A DNA stretch of 64,000 bases from DSYU01 sp963827605 (GTDB lineage Bacteria > Chloroflexota > Anaerolineae > Anaerolineales > Anaerolineaceae): the NCBI GenBank assembly GCA_963827605.1, contig CAWHBK010000004.1:124001-188000 (forward strand). Reading direction: 5' to 3'. Shown here piece by piece: positions 49,431 through 59,140 of the stretch. How positions within the stretch are numbered: the stretch's first letter is position 1; each line of letters starts with the position of its first letter. A program made the position numbers and the translations under genes. Under the pieces are notes generated by a model. It made no database searches. It was not told where the DNA came from and saw nothing but the letters and a program-made list of their open reading frames with translations.

Positions 49431-50261
49431 ATGGAAACCCGATACTCACGCGATCCGCGAAGCTTCGAACGGATGAATTCATCTGAAATCCGAGAGGAAT
49501 TTTTAATTGCGGATCTTTTCACACCCAATGAGATCAAGCTGATCTATCTTCTCATTGACCGCATGATCGTTGGATCCGCTGTGCCAACCAGCCAACCCCT
49601 TTGTCTCAGCGCCATTCCGGAGCTGAGGACCGAATACTTTGCCGAACGACGCGAAATCGGCGTCTTCAATATTGGCGAGATGGGCTTTATTAGCGTTGAC
49701 GGCCGGGAATACGCTCTGGCCTGTCAGGAGGTGCTGTATATTGGCAGGGGCAGCAAAGAGATCATTTTCTCGAGCGCCGATCCCAGCCAGCCTGCCCGAT
49801 TCTATATCGTCAGCCTCCCGGCTCACAAAGCGTATCCAATCACCCATTCAACCCGAGCTCAGGCCAAGCGGATTGACTCCGGCACGAAAGAGGCGGCCAA
49901 TGTGCGCGCGATTTTCCAGTATATCCACAATGGCGGCGTACCAAGCTGCCAACTGGTGATGGGCTTTACGGAATTAGCGCCTGGTAGCATCTGGAATACC
50001 ATGACGGCCCATACACACGAACGCCGGTCGGAAGTATATTTGTATTTCAATCTGGCCGGTGATAATATTGTTTTTCATCTGATGGGCAAACCGCAGGAAA
50101 CCAGGCATCTCGTGGTCAGGGATGGACAGGCTGTGATCTCCCCCAGTTGGTCGATTCACGCCGGAGCCGGAACCAGTCATTATAGTTTCGTATGGGCGAT
50201 GGGTGGCGAAAACCAGGATTTCAATGATATGGACGCCGCGCCAACCAATATCATGCTTTAG
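49431..50261 (+). CDS. kduI: 5-keto-4-deoxyuronate isomerase (4-deoxy-L-threo-5-hexosulose-uronate ketol-isomerase)
   Basis: The 276-residue cupin-type protein matches KduI in length and motifs: RREIGVFNIGEMGFISVDG, EVLYIGRGSKEIIFSS, and the zinc site in TAHTHERRSEVYLYFNL (two His, Glu), with a later His in SPSWSIHAGAGTSHYSFVW. KduI converts the unsaturated uronate from pectin, alginate-like or glycosaminoglycan breakdown into 3-deoxy-D-glycero-2,5-hexodiulosonate, which leads to KDG. It begins 51 bp after the importer ATPase with a GAGGGGACG site, so it is probably co-transcribed. No KduD, KdgK or polysaccharide lyase is in the window. Confidence 0.93.
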   Translation: METRYSRDPRSFERMNSSEIREEFLIADLFTPNEIKLIYLLIDRMIVGSAVPTSQPLCLSAIPELRTEYFAERREIGVFNIGEMGFISVDGREYALACQEVLYIGRGSKEIIFSSADPSQPARFYIVSLPAHKAYPITHSTRAQAKRIDSGTKEAANVRAIFQYIHNGGVPSCQLVMGFTELAPGSIWNTMTAHTHERRSEVYLYFNLAGDNIVFHLMGKPQETRHLVVRDGQAVISPSWSIHAGAGTSHYSFVWAMGGENQDFNDMDAAPTNIML

Positions 50262-50384
50262 ACACCGGGATAGATTTTATTCAATTGATCTACCCCGGCA
50301 TCCGTTCAAGAATAAACCTGCCATAAGGCACATGATACAATAGCATGTCTTCGATAAAAGCTAAGGTAACGATTGAGTGAGTGT

Positions 50385-51221
50385 ATGCCAATAAAAGATG
50401 CAACCAACGAATTGGAATTTTCTCAAACAGTGCTGAAGGCTCTGATGGTTTTAGAATGTGTAGCCGATGCCGACCAGCCACTTTCGGCCGCGGAAGTCGC
50501 GAAACTGTGTAAAATATCACGGCCGACGGCATACCGGCTTTTATCGACCCTTGCAGTCCGTGACTACGTGACCCAAGTCAACGGGTCCTACTTCCGCCTC
50601 GGCAATCAGGCCTTGAGCCTCAGCAAAAAACTGCTCGACTCGATCGATTTGACCGAGTTGGCGAGGCCTTATATGCGAAAATTGGGCGATTTAACCAACG
50701 AAACAGTTTATCTTTCTACGCTAGATGGGACGGCAATTCTATATATAGCCAAAATAGAAAGCACGCAGGCAATACGGACATCATGTATTATCGGTACGCG
50801 CAACAATCTGTACTCTACTTCGATGGGAAAAGCTGTTTTGGCTTTTCTCCCTGCGGATGAACAGGCCTGGTTGATCGAACAGATCGAGTTCAAACCTCTC
50901 ACACCGAAAACGATCGTGAACCGAGCTGCCTTAGTTCAGGAGTTAACCAAAATCCGAATACAAAAGTACGCCATCGACGATGAGGAAAACGAGTTGGGGG
51001 TTCGCTGTGTTGGTGCAGCAATTTTCGATCGTTCTGGACATGTCATCGCAGCCATCAGCGTATCAGCCCCAGCTTACCGGTTTCCCATTCAGCATATTGA
51101 GGAAGTCTCCTCCCAGGTCCTGGATATAACCAGCACTATTTCCGCTCGCCTGGGGTACGCGCCACAGGATCGAGAGGGAGGGGGGGTAAAGCAATACGTA
51201 GCCAGCGACCATCTCACCTGA
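50385..51221 (+). CDS. IclR-family transcriptional regulator (KdgR-like by context)
   Basis: An N-terminal winged helix (QTVLKALMVLECVADADQPL, AAEVAKLCKISRPTAYRLLS) is followed by the IclR effector domain (LTNETVYLSTLDGTAILYIA, GTRNNLYSTSMGKAVLAFLP, IDDEENELGVRCVGAAIFDR, ISVSAPAYRF). About 278 residues. TTG 50373 has AAGG at a good distance and is a possible earlier start. It follows kduI; IclR proteins of the KdgR type repress uronate genes and are released by KDG. A role here is inference from the neighbourhood. The C-terminus beyond GYAPQDREGGG may be slightly extended. Confidence 0.9.
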   Translation: MPIKDATNELEFSQTVLKALMVLECVADADQPLSAAEVAKLCKISRPTAYRLLSTLAVRDYVTQVNGSYFRLGNQALSLSKKLLDSIDLTELARPYMRKLGDLTNETVYLSTLDGTAILYIAKIESTQAIRTSCIIGTRNNLYSTSMGKAVLAFLPADEQAWLIEQIEFKPLTPKTIVNRAALVQELTKIRIQKYAIDDEENELGVRCVGAAIFDRSGHVIAAISVSAPAYRFPIQHIEEVSSQVLDITSTISARLGYAPQDREGGGVKQYVASDHLT

Positions 51222-51264
51222 TCCGTTGGCCTTTTGGTCAATCCGTAATGGACAAGCGTGGGAT

Positions 51265-54042
51265 CTATCTCTCCAATGCGTAATCGACCGCCTGCTCTAG
51301 CGCCAGCGCTCGCCCTTCATCCCACAGTACCGCAAATCGCTCCTTGCCTAATTCCGCCCGCAGTGTTTGCATCTTGCTTTCATAGGCAGGCTGATCTGAA
51401 GGATCAATAACGGAGTGATGGATGCTCGCAGCGCTGCCCCGGCGCCGAACAGGCGCACCGCTTTCTCCGTCTGCCCCTGTGCCTGAACAACTGCCGCCAG
51501 TCGCTCGAGGCACCAGGCGCTGCCGCTCTGGTCGCCAATCTCCCGTCGAACTTCCAGACTCTCACCCAGCAGCGACCATCGCGCGATCCCAATTTTCCTC
51601 GCGCATTGCGATCCAGCCCAAAATGCCAAGCGAAACGCCAATGCCCCATTTGTTGCCAAGCTGCCTGCGCAGTTCCAGACTTTCCTCTACGAGTTGTGTC
51701 GCACGCCTGTAATTCCGCTGCCGTAGCGCCACCTCACCCAGGCCAGACAGCTCAAAGCCAATACTCCTTGTATCCCCTAACTCTCGGGATATAGCTAATG
51801 CTTCCTCCAACCGCGCCTTTGCCAATGGATAATTTCCGGACCGCAGGGCGACCCACCCGAAACTGATGAGTGCGCGGGCGGTGCCATGTTTGTCCCCATG
51901 TTCACGCCAGATCATCAGCGCCTCTTCTAAAAACCCGGATGCAGTCGCATAATCACCCAGCTCCGTAGCTGCATTTCCAAGCTTGATGAGCGCGGATGCC
52001 ATCCCTTGCCTGTCCCCAACTTCGCGGTAAATTGCCAGACTCTCTCCGGCGAATGTCGTGGTCGCCGGATAATCGCTTTGCCGATAGGCAAGTTCGGCCG
52101 ACCTTGGCAAGCAGCCTGGCGCGTGCAGCCGTTCGTTCCTGGGCAGCTTCTGTCAAAAGTATGGCAGCCAGCCGTTCACGCCCCTCGCTATAATAACCAC
52201 GTGCTTCCCAGAATAATCCGAGCGCGCCAGCCAATCGCAAACATATTTCTGCTCTGCCTTCGGGCGCGCCTTTCGTCTCACTTTCCACTGTCTTGCTCCA
52301 CTCGAGCGCTGCGCGCAAGTTGTCGTGCTCTTGCTCCATCTGCATTCATCCACTGGACCTGCCCTGCACTCTCTAATCTTGCTTCGGCTTGTTCTGCGAG
52401 CGCCAGGAAAAAGCTCGCATGACGGTGTCGAACGATGTCTTGTTCACCACTCGCTTCCAATTGCTCCAGTCCAAACTCGCGCAGCGTCTCCAACATCACA
52501 AAACGCGGCTCGTTGTTCGTGCCGTCCACCTCTTGCAGCAAACTCTTGTCCAACAGCGATCCTAATTGATCCAATATCGAAGTTTGGGCTGGATTATCCC
52601 CTGCCACTGCCTCAACCGCATCGATCGTACAACCGCCGACAAAAACGGACAAACGTCGGAACAATTTCTGTTCGTTTTCATCCAGCAGCTCATAACTCCA
52701 GGCAATGGCATTCCGCAGGGTCTGCTGGCGCTCCGGCAAATCTCGCGCACCGCCGGTCAAAAATTCCAGGCGGTGTTCCAGGCGGGCGAGCATGGCACGC
52801 GGCGGCAATAGCTTGATGCGCGCCGCCGCTAACTCGATTGCCAGCGGCAGCCCGTCCAACCGATAACATATTTCAGCAACCGCTGGAGCCGTATCGTTCG
52901 TGATCCGAAATTCCGGCTTGACCTCCTTTGCTCGCTGGAGAAACAATTCAACCGCCGCATATTGCGATAGGGATTCCAGAGGCGGCAGCTGTTTGAGATT
53001 TGGCAGCTCCAGCGGTGGTACCGGATATTCGCGCTCGCCGCTGATGCGCAGTCCTTCGCGGCTGGTAACAATAACCTTTAATTCCCTGCTCGCCATTAAC
53101 AACTCGGCGACGAGTGGCGCCGCAGAGATCACCTGCTCAAAGTTGTCCAGCAATAGCAGCAAAGATTTGGGTTGCAGATAGTCTTTTAGACTATCGACAA
53201 TGGATCGTCCTGGGATCTCCTTGATGCCTAATGATTGCGCAATGGTCAAAGGGACGAGACCTGGTTCGGTAATGGGCGCCAAGGCAACGAAAAACACGCC
53301 ATCCTTGAAATGCTCGATCATCTCAGCAGCAACTTGCAATGCCAACCGAGTCTTGCCGCTGCCACCCGGACCCGTCAGCGTCAGGAGGCGCTCGGTGGAA
53401 AGCAACTGCTTGACTTCAAGGAGTTCTCTCGATCGCCCGATAAAACTGGTTCAGTTGAACCGGAAGATTATTCGGTGGGATGTTCGACGATTTGAGCGGT
53501 GGAAATTCAGAAGGTAGATCCTGTGCAACGACTTGATAGATATGTTCACCGCGCTCAAAGTCCTTCAGGCGGTGCTTTCCCAGATCGCGTAAGGTGATAT
53601 CATGTGGCAACGATTCGCCCAGCAAGGCTTTGGTCGCTTCTGAGAGCAGAATTTGGTCCCCATAGGCCATAGACATTAAGCGTTTGGTATGACTGAGCGT
53701 CAGATAACCTTCGTATTTGCCAGCGAGTGGCGTTGCTGGCCCTGTATGCAGGCCCATGCGCACATGCATCGATCCAATTTCCCCCCAGTCTTCCGTTCGT
53801 AGGGCATATTGTGCAGCCAGGGCAGCTGCCAGAGCATCAAGAGCCGTCTCGAAAGCTGCATGAAACTCATCGCCAATCGTTTCGTAGACATACCCGTGAT
53901 GTGCGCTAATCGCTGTCCGCAGTACGCTGTGGTGACGTGCCTGGATTGTTGGCCACACATCCGCATATTTTCGGGCCAGATTGGTGCTGCCTACCATGTC
54001 TGTGAATAGGAAGGTGACGGTACCCGTTGGAAGCAGAGACAT
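51265..54042 (-). CDS. Class III nucleotide cyclase domain, NB-ARC-like ATPase and TPR regulator (frameshifted)
   Basis: ATG 54042 has GAAAGGAACG upstream. Residues 1-190 are a class III cyclase homology domain (TVTFLFTDMVGSTNLA with the metal Asp, ETIGDEFHAAFETA, LGKHRLKDFERGEHIYQVV). An AfsR/SARP-type ATPase follows (LLTLTGPGGSGKTRLALQVA, SLLLLLDNFEQVI, LPLAIELAAARIKLL), then TPR repeats (GDYATASGFLEEALMIWREH, GNYPLAKARLEEALAISREL). Frame breaks near 53415, 52345, 52100, 51575 and 51425 are single-base. Reconstructed length about 926 residues. Such proteins occur in actinobacteria, chloroflexi and mycobacteria; cyclase activity is often weak and the ligand unknown. No HTH is visible, so it may act as a signalling protein rather than a DNA-binding one. 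Confidence 0.8.
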
Positions 54043-54286
54043 ACGTTCCTTTCGCATCATTGTTTTTCCCCCGGCTGCATATGCATTCGCGGTCTTACGT
54101 AAATCAAACTGCAAATTGATCCACCATTCGCCATTTCAAAATCGAAATTCGCCGCCTATGCCGATCACATTCAGGTCGCTTTTGTAATACGGCATTAATG
54201 ACTGTAATTATAGTATATAGTACTTGTGATCGATCTTTCGAGCAATGGATCAATAACCTATACCTGTCTTATCAAAATTCGTTCCC

Positions 54287-54332
54287 CTTGGCAATCCAAG
54301 CCTTTCTAAAATGGAAGACCTGGATTGCCAAG
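54287..54332. terminator. 12-bp inverted repeat in the divergent gap 54043-54497
   Basis: CTTGGCAATCCA (54287-54298) and its exact complement (54321-54332) enclose a 22-nt loop. The gap separates two divergent genes, so an operator or leader structure is as likely as a terminator. No other structure or gene is supported there. Confidence 0.4.
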
Positions 54333-54497
54333 TTACCCGAAAGCATAATAAACGACCGTAAATAAGTGTTGTATAATTTCTCGGTTCCCGTGTTTGCGTT
54401 GTATGGCATTCCACCGGCAAGACATCTGCCTGCCGCGGGATTCCGGGCGCATTGCGGCGGTTCCGCGTGTTCGTTCATACCAAATCAGGAGAAACCG

Positions 54498-55541
54498 ATG
54501 AGCGCGAAAATTCCAGTTGGGGTTATTGGGGCGGGGATGTGGGGAAATGTCGAGACGGAGAAATTCTGCCAGGCACCCCGCGCAACGGTCGAATGGGTTT
54601 GCGATCCCATCCAAAAACGGCTGGATGCGGTCAGCGCCAAATACCCGGTGCAGAAAACCAGCCCGGATTACCACGATCTCCTCGCCGATCCACACGTGGA
54701 GGCAGTGGTGATTTCCACCCCACCTTACCTGCACGTCCCCATCGCCTTAGAAGCGCTCGCGGCTGGAAAACACGTGCTGATCGAAAAGCCCATGGCGGTG
54801 AATGTAGATCAAATCGATCAGATCGAAGCGGCGGTCAAGCGCCACCCGGACCTGGTGGTGCTGGAAGGATCCTGCCGCCATGCCCGCCTGCAGCCCAAGT
54901 TTGCCTTCGTGAAAAACCTGATCGAAAGCGGCAAGCTGGGGGAGATTTACCACATCCACTTCTCTGGGATGGGACAAACCACCTTCGTGGAATATAACCC
55001 GCAGGGTACCTGGGCATTGGAGAAACGCCTGGCGGGCGGCGGCCCGTTCCTGGATTGGGGCGTTTATGACCTTTCCTTCCATCTCGGGATTCTGGATGAC
55101 CGGCCGGAACTGACCGGGCTGAACGCTTTCGCCATCCACGGCCTGCGGGATATGTCCGCCTGGGGCGCGCAGGCGGATGTAGAACAGCATGGCGCCGCCC
55201 TGCTCACGTTTGATACCGGTCTCACGTTTTCCTATGAGCGCGGAGCGGGCGTCCATAACCAGACCCCCTTCGAGACGCGCATTTATGGCACCCGCGGTGG
55301 GCTGCGCTTTAAGTACCCCGCGTGGGAATCGAACGCCATTGCTTATTTCTACGCCGATGACCGCCCGCATAAGAAAACCCTGCGTGTCGATATGTCCGCG
55401 CATCCCAAGCATGACCATATCCCAGTGGTTGAACACTTCCTCGACTGCATCACGGGACAGGCACAGCCGGTGATGCCGGTGGCATTGGCCGGGAAGCACT
55501 TAAAAATCCTGTTCCAAATCCTGGAACATACGCGAAATTGA
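54498..55541 (+). CDS. Gfo/Idh/MocA-family NAD(P)-dependent oxidoreductase
   Basis: ATG 54498 is preceded by AGGAGAAACCG; the longer upstream frame is not needed. The 347-residue protein opens IPVGVIGAGMWGNVETEKF (dinucleotide fold), then AVVISTPPYLHVPIALEALA, the signature EKPMAV with its catalytic Lys (AGKHVLIEKPMAVNVDQ), and the C-terminal domain with GGGPFLDWGVYDLSFHLGIL, where the Asp and His act in catalysis. Family members oxidise or reduce sugars, inositols or their derivatives. It is a single-gene unit by position. The substrate is unknown; the region is rich in sugar genes. Confidence 0.92.
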   Translation: MSAKIPVGVIGAGMWGNVETEKFCQAPRATVEWVCDPIQKRLDAVSAKYPVQKTSPDYHDLLADPHVEAVVISTPPYLHVPIALEALAAGKHVLIEKPMAVNVDQIDQIEAAVKRHPDLVVLEGSCRHARLQPKFAFVKNLIESGKLGEIYHIHFSGMGQTTFVEYNPQGTWALEKRLAGGGPFLDWGVYDLSFHLGILDDRPELTGLNAFAIHGLRDMSAWGAQADVEQHGAALLTFDTGLTFSYERGAGVHNQTPFETRIYGTRGGLRFKYPAWESNAIAYFYADDRPHKKTLRVDMSAHPKHDHIPVVEHFLDCITGQAQPVMPVALAGKHLKILFQILEHTRN

Positions 55542-55656
55542 GCGGCAAGCATTCAATCAAAAGAATATCGTAATGGGGCCAGGGGTTGATCCAGTGACCG
55601 TAGGCGATTTCCGCCTGGCGGAAAACCCAGGATTTCTTTAGACAGCCTCCGAATAA

Positions 55657-55691
55657 CCTTTACATAATCTTCATATTCGCCTGCTAAGATA
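55657..55691 (+). promoter_or_regulatory. Tandem 11-bp repeat and extended -10 upstream of the Met-rich protein
   Basis: CCTTTACATAA (55657-55667) and TCTTCATATTC (55668-55678) are adjacent 11-bp repeats with the pattern yCTTyA, followed by an extended -10, TGCTAAGAT, at about 55682-55690. A related tandem pair lies upstream of the response regulator gene at 61182-61203. This fits activation by an OmpR-type regulator. Confidence 0.45.
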
Positions 55692-55734
55692 ACCACATAG
55701 CAATAAACAATCAACCTCTACAGGAGAAATTCAG

Positions 55735-56378
55735 ATGAAATTCGTAAAAATCGCTGGTGTCACCACCATTGTTGTGATTGCCCTGGCCGTGCTCGGTGTT
55801 ACGCTGGCTTTTGCTCAGAAACCCACGCCCACGGATCCCCCATGGTGGAATTCGATGCGGAATATGATGCGGGCCAATGGCGGCAGAGGTATGATGGGCG
55901 GCAGCACCTTCAATAATGGCGGCTGCAGCAATGCACAACCAGATGACCCAGAACGGCGGGATGGGCGCTATGCACGAGTGGATGCACCAGAGCGGTGGCG
56001 GCGCTACAGGAAATGGCGTGCACGATACCGTCTGGGCCGCTGTGGCCGAACAGTTAGGCCTGACCTCCGATGAACTGACCACGCAAATCAAGGGTGGCAA
56101 GACCCTCGCGCAGATCGCCGAGGAAAATGGTGTGAGCACCAAACGACCTGGCTGCCACCATGCAGAAAAGTATGGAAACCGGGTTAGCGCAGGCTGTCAA
56201 GGATGGCAAACTCACCCAGGAACAAGCTGACCTGATGCTCAAGCACATGGACGGCCAGTATGAATGGATGATCAACAACATGGGCGGCGCCACAGGAAAT
56301 GGCGGCGGGATGATGGGACCCGGTACCGGTAGTGGCATGATGGGTCCTGGCTCGGGCGGCTGCAACGATAACAACTAG
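55735..56378 (+). CDS. Exported Met/Gly-rich protein, DUF2680 (YckD)-like (two frameshifts)
   Basis: ATG 55735 with AGGAGAAATTCAG upstream. A signal peptide (KIAGVTTIVVIALAVLGVTLAFAQ) is followed by a Met/Gly/Asn-rich stretch (SMRNMMRANGGRGMMGG) and, after a shift near 55932, MHNQMTQNGGMGAMHEWMHQ. Next is EQLGLTSDELTTQIKGGKTL and, after another shift near 56147, LTQEQADLMLKHMDGQYEWM, then a GMMGPGTGSGMMGPGSGG tail. The middle helical repeats resemble DUF2680. Met and His clusters suggest Cu(I) or Ag(I) binding, and the next genes are a CopB-type ATPase and a two-component system. It acts outside the membrane. About 214 residues when corrected. Confidence 0.7.
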
Positions 56379-56423
56379 ACGACCAGCGATAACCCGTCTT
56401 TCTAAAAACCTGCTCTTAAGATC

Positions 56424-56453
56424 AATACGGTGAGCTATCTGGCTCACCGTATT
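56424..56453 (+). terminator. Terminator hairpin after the Met-rich protein
   Basis: AATACGGTGAGC pairs exactly with GCTCACCGTATT around a 6-nt loop, 45 bp after the stop codon, followed by TCTTCG. The copB gene converges from the other side, so it may stop transcripts in both directions. Confidence 0.7.
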
Positions 56454-56548
56454 TCTTCGATATTCAAAATGGGCAGGCTCGCATGAACGACATCATCCAG
56501 CAACAAGAAATCCACCTCGATGAAAAAGCAATCAATGGAAACCGCGGG

Positions 56549-58829
56549 TTATAATTTCTGCGTCCGCAGCAGCTGCGCGTTGATCGCCACAATGATGGTG
56601 CTGAGCGACATCAGGATGGCTCCAACGGCCGGCGAGAGCAGGATGCCCCACGGCGCAAGCACCCCGGCGGCCAAGGGGATGGCCACCACATTATACCCGG
56701 CGGCCCAGATCAGGTTCTGGATCATCTTGCGGTAGCTGGAACGGCTGAGTTCAATGATCTTGACCACATCCAGCGGGTTGGACTTGACCAGGATAATCCC
56801 GGCGCTCTCCACCGCCACATCCGTGCCACTGCCAATGGCGATGCCCACGTCCGCGCGGGTCAGTGCAGGCGCATCGTTGACGCCATCGCCGACCATGGCG
56901 ACTTTCTTGCCCTGTTTTTGCAGCTCGATGACTTTCTGATCCTTGTTTTCCGGCAGCACCTGGGCAAAGTAGGTATCGATCCCCAGATCCTGCGCCACCG
57001 CTTTGGCCACGGCTTCGCTGTCGCCGGTCAGCATCGCCACCTGGACGCCCATCTCATGCAGCCGCTTCACCGCTTCGCGGCTCTCCGGGCGGATGACATC
57101 TGCCAGAGCCAGAGACGCCACCGGCTTTCCATCCTCGCACCAGGTGCACCACACTCTGTCCTTTCGCGCTGGCGGAACGTTCAAACTTCGCCAGTGTTTC
57201 AGGCAGTTGAACCTTCAGCATTTCCAGCAAGCGCGGGCCGCCCACATACACATCCTGCCCGTTCGAACGCGCTCGAATGCCACGGCCTTTGATCGCCTCA
57301 AAATCGGTGACGGCCGGCAAATTCAACCGTTTTTGCTCCGCCGAGCGGCGGATACCCTGCGCAATGGTGTGCTCCGAGTCACCTTCGACCGCAGCGGTCA
57401 GCGCCAGGGCTTCATCCGGGTTCATGCCATCTCCCATCTCCGATGCCGTTTCCAGTCCGACCACCCCAAAGCGGCCTTCGGTCAGCGTGCCGGTCTTGTC
57501 GAAGATGACCGTGTTGATATCGCGGGCCGCTTCCATCTCCAGCCGGTCGCGCACCAGAATGCCGTTGTTGGCTCCCATCGCGGTGGTGATCGCCACCACC
57601 AGCGGGATCGCCAGCCCAAGCGCATGCGGGCAGGCAATCACCAGCACGGTGGCGACCCGCTCGATCACCTGTACGTTGAAACCGACGCCAATCGTCCAGG
57701 CAATCGCGGTAATCACCGCCGATGCCTAATGCTACATAGAACAGCCAGCCGGCGGCTTTGTCCGCCAGCACCTGCGTGCGGCTCTTTGACTGCTGCGCCT
57801 GCTCCACCAGCCGCATAATCCCGGCCAGGGCGGTCTGCTCGCCGGTGGCGGTCACGCGCACGCGCAGGCAGCCATCGCCGTTGATCGAGCCGCCCACCAC
57901 CTTCTCACCGGGGTGCTTATGGACCGGCTTTGATTCGCCGGTGATCATCGACTCGTTGACCGACGACTCCCCTTCCGCCACTTCGCCATCCGCCGGGATG
58001 CTCGCCCCCGGGCGGACCAGGACCAGGTCATTCTGGCGCAGCTCAGAAACCGCTACCTGCTCCACCTGCCCGTTCGGGCCAATCCGGTCGGCTGTGTCCG
58101 GCATCAGTTTCGCCAGCGCATCCAGCGCGCCGGAGGCCTGCCGAACACTGCGCATCTCGATCCAATGCCCCAGCAGCATGATATCGATCAGGGTCACCAG
58201 CTCCCAGAAGAAGTCCATCTGCCCCGGCAGGAAGAGGGTTGCCACGCTGTAAATGAACGCCACGCTGATCGCCAGCGAAATCAGGGTCATCATCCCCGGC
58301 TGGCGGTTTTGCAGTCTCAGGCAGCGCCATCTGCAAGAACGGCAGCCCACCATACGCGAAGACGATCACCGAGAAGATCGGCGCAATCCACTGCGAGCCG
58401 GGGAAAGCCGGCATGCGTAAAGCCCAGCAGCATCTGCAAGCCCTGGCTGTAAAGCAGCACCGGGATCGACAGCACCAGCGAAACCCAGAAGCGCTTCCGG
58501 AACATCTGCTCGTGACCGATGTGGCTCACGCCGTGCTCTGCATGACCCTCATGTTCGGCATGCCCGGTATGCGCCTGGTGACCAGCGTGTGCTCCGTGTT
58601 CCATCGCCATTTCATGGCGCGCCATTGCATGGCCGGTATTGGGCATACGGTGATCCGTTTGATTCGATTGTTCTGGGTGCGTACCGCTGGTATCCGTCAT
58701 GCCGCCGGCATGTTTTCGCCCAGGATCCGGTTCATCATGTTCAGAATGCTCTTTGTGCGCCGGGTGACGATCAGGCAGCGCATGGGTTTCATGGGATTCA
58801 TGATGCTTGTTTTCATCCTGTCCATTCAT
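56549..58829 (-). CDS. copB: CopB-type (P1B) copper/silver-translocating P-type ATPase (four frameshifts)
   Basis: From ATG 58829 the first 105 residues are extremely His/Glu-rich (NKHHESHETHALPDRHPAHK, HAGHQAHTGHAEHEGHAEHG), a metal-binding tail. Then come membrane segments, the actuator (SVNESMITGESKPVHKHPGE), the intramembrane metal site CPH in VLVIACPHALGLAIP, phosphorylation site VIFDKTGTLTEG, EGDSEHTIAQGI, and hinge MVGDGVNDAPALTRADVGIA. CPH with a His-rich N-terminus defines the CopB class, which exports Cu or Ag. Breaks near 58410, 58318, 57722 and 57155 are single-base. An extra short upstream reading frame (ATG at about 58858) overlaps the start. Corrected length about 760 residues. 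Confidence 0.9.
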
Positions 58830-59081
58830 ATTCGAGTCATCCCATCCATAATCATTCGCGTTTCTCCTTCAATCCCGAAAGACTTTGAGACTGAGGGTTG
58901 AGAACCCTGGATTTTTTTGCACGGTCTACGATTTTTGATGCATGGCAATCATTCCTGGTTACAATAAATCGCGGTTATGCGAAAGGTATTATAGATCAAT
59001 TCAATAAACATTATAAGCGATTCCAATGCATGGATCCGCGGTTGTTTTGACACCTTGATCGCAAATTTCTACCAGAAAACA

Positions 59082-59114
59082 GCAGGCGGGCAGCCTTAAA
59101 GCTGTCTCGCCTGC
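59082..59114 (-). terminator. Terminator of the two-component operon
   Basis: On the minus strand GCAGGCGAGACAGC pairs with GCTGCCCGCCTGC (one bulged base), loop 6 nt, followed by TGTTTTCT. It begins 27 bp after the sensor kinase stop. The rest of the 58830-59140 gap is AT-rich and probably holds the copB promoter, which I could not define. Confidence 0.7.
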
Positions 59115-59140
59115 TCAACCAATCCATGCGGCGCTACAAA

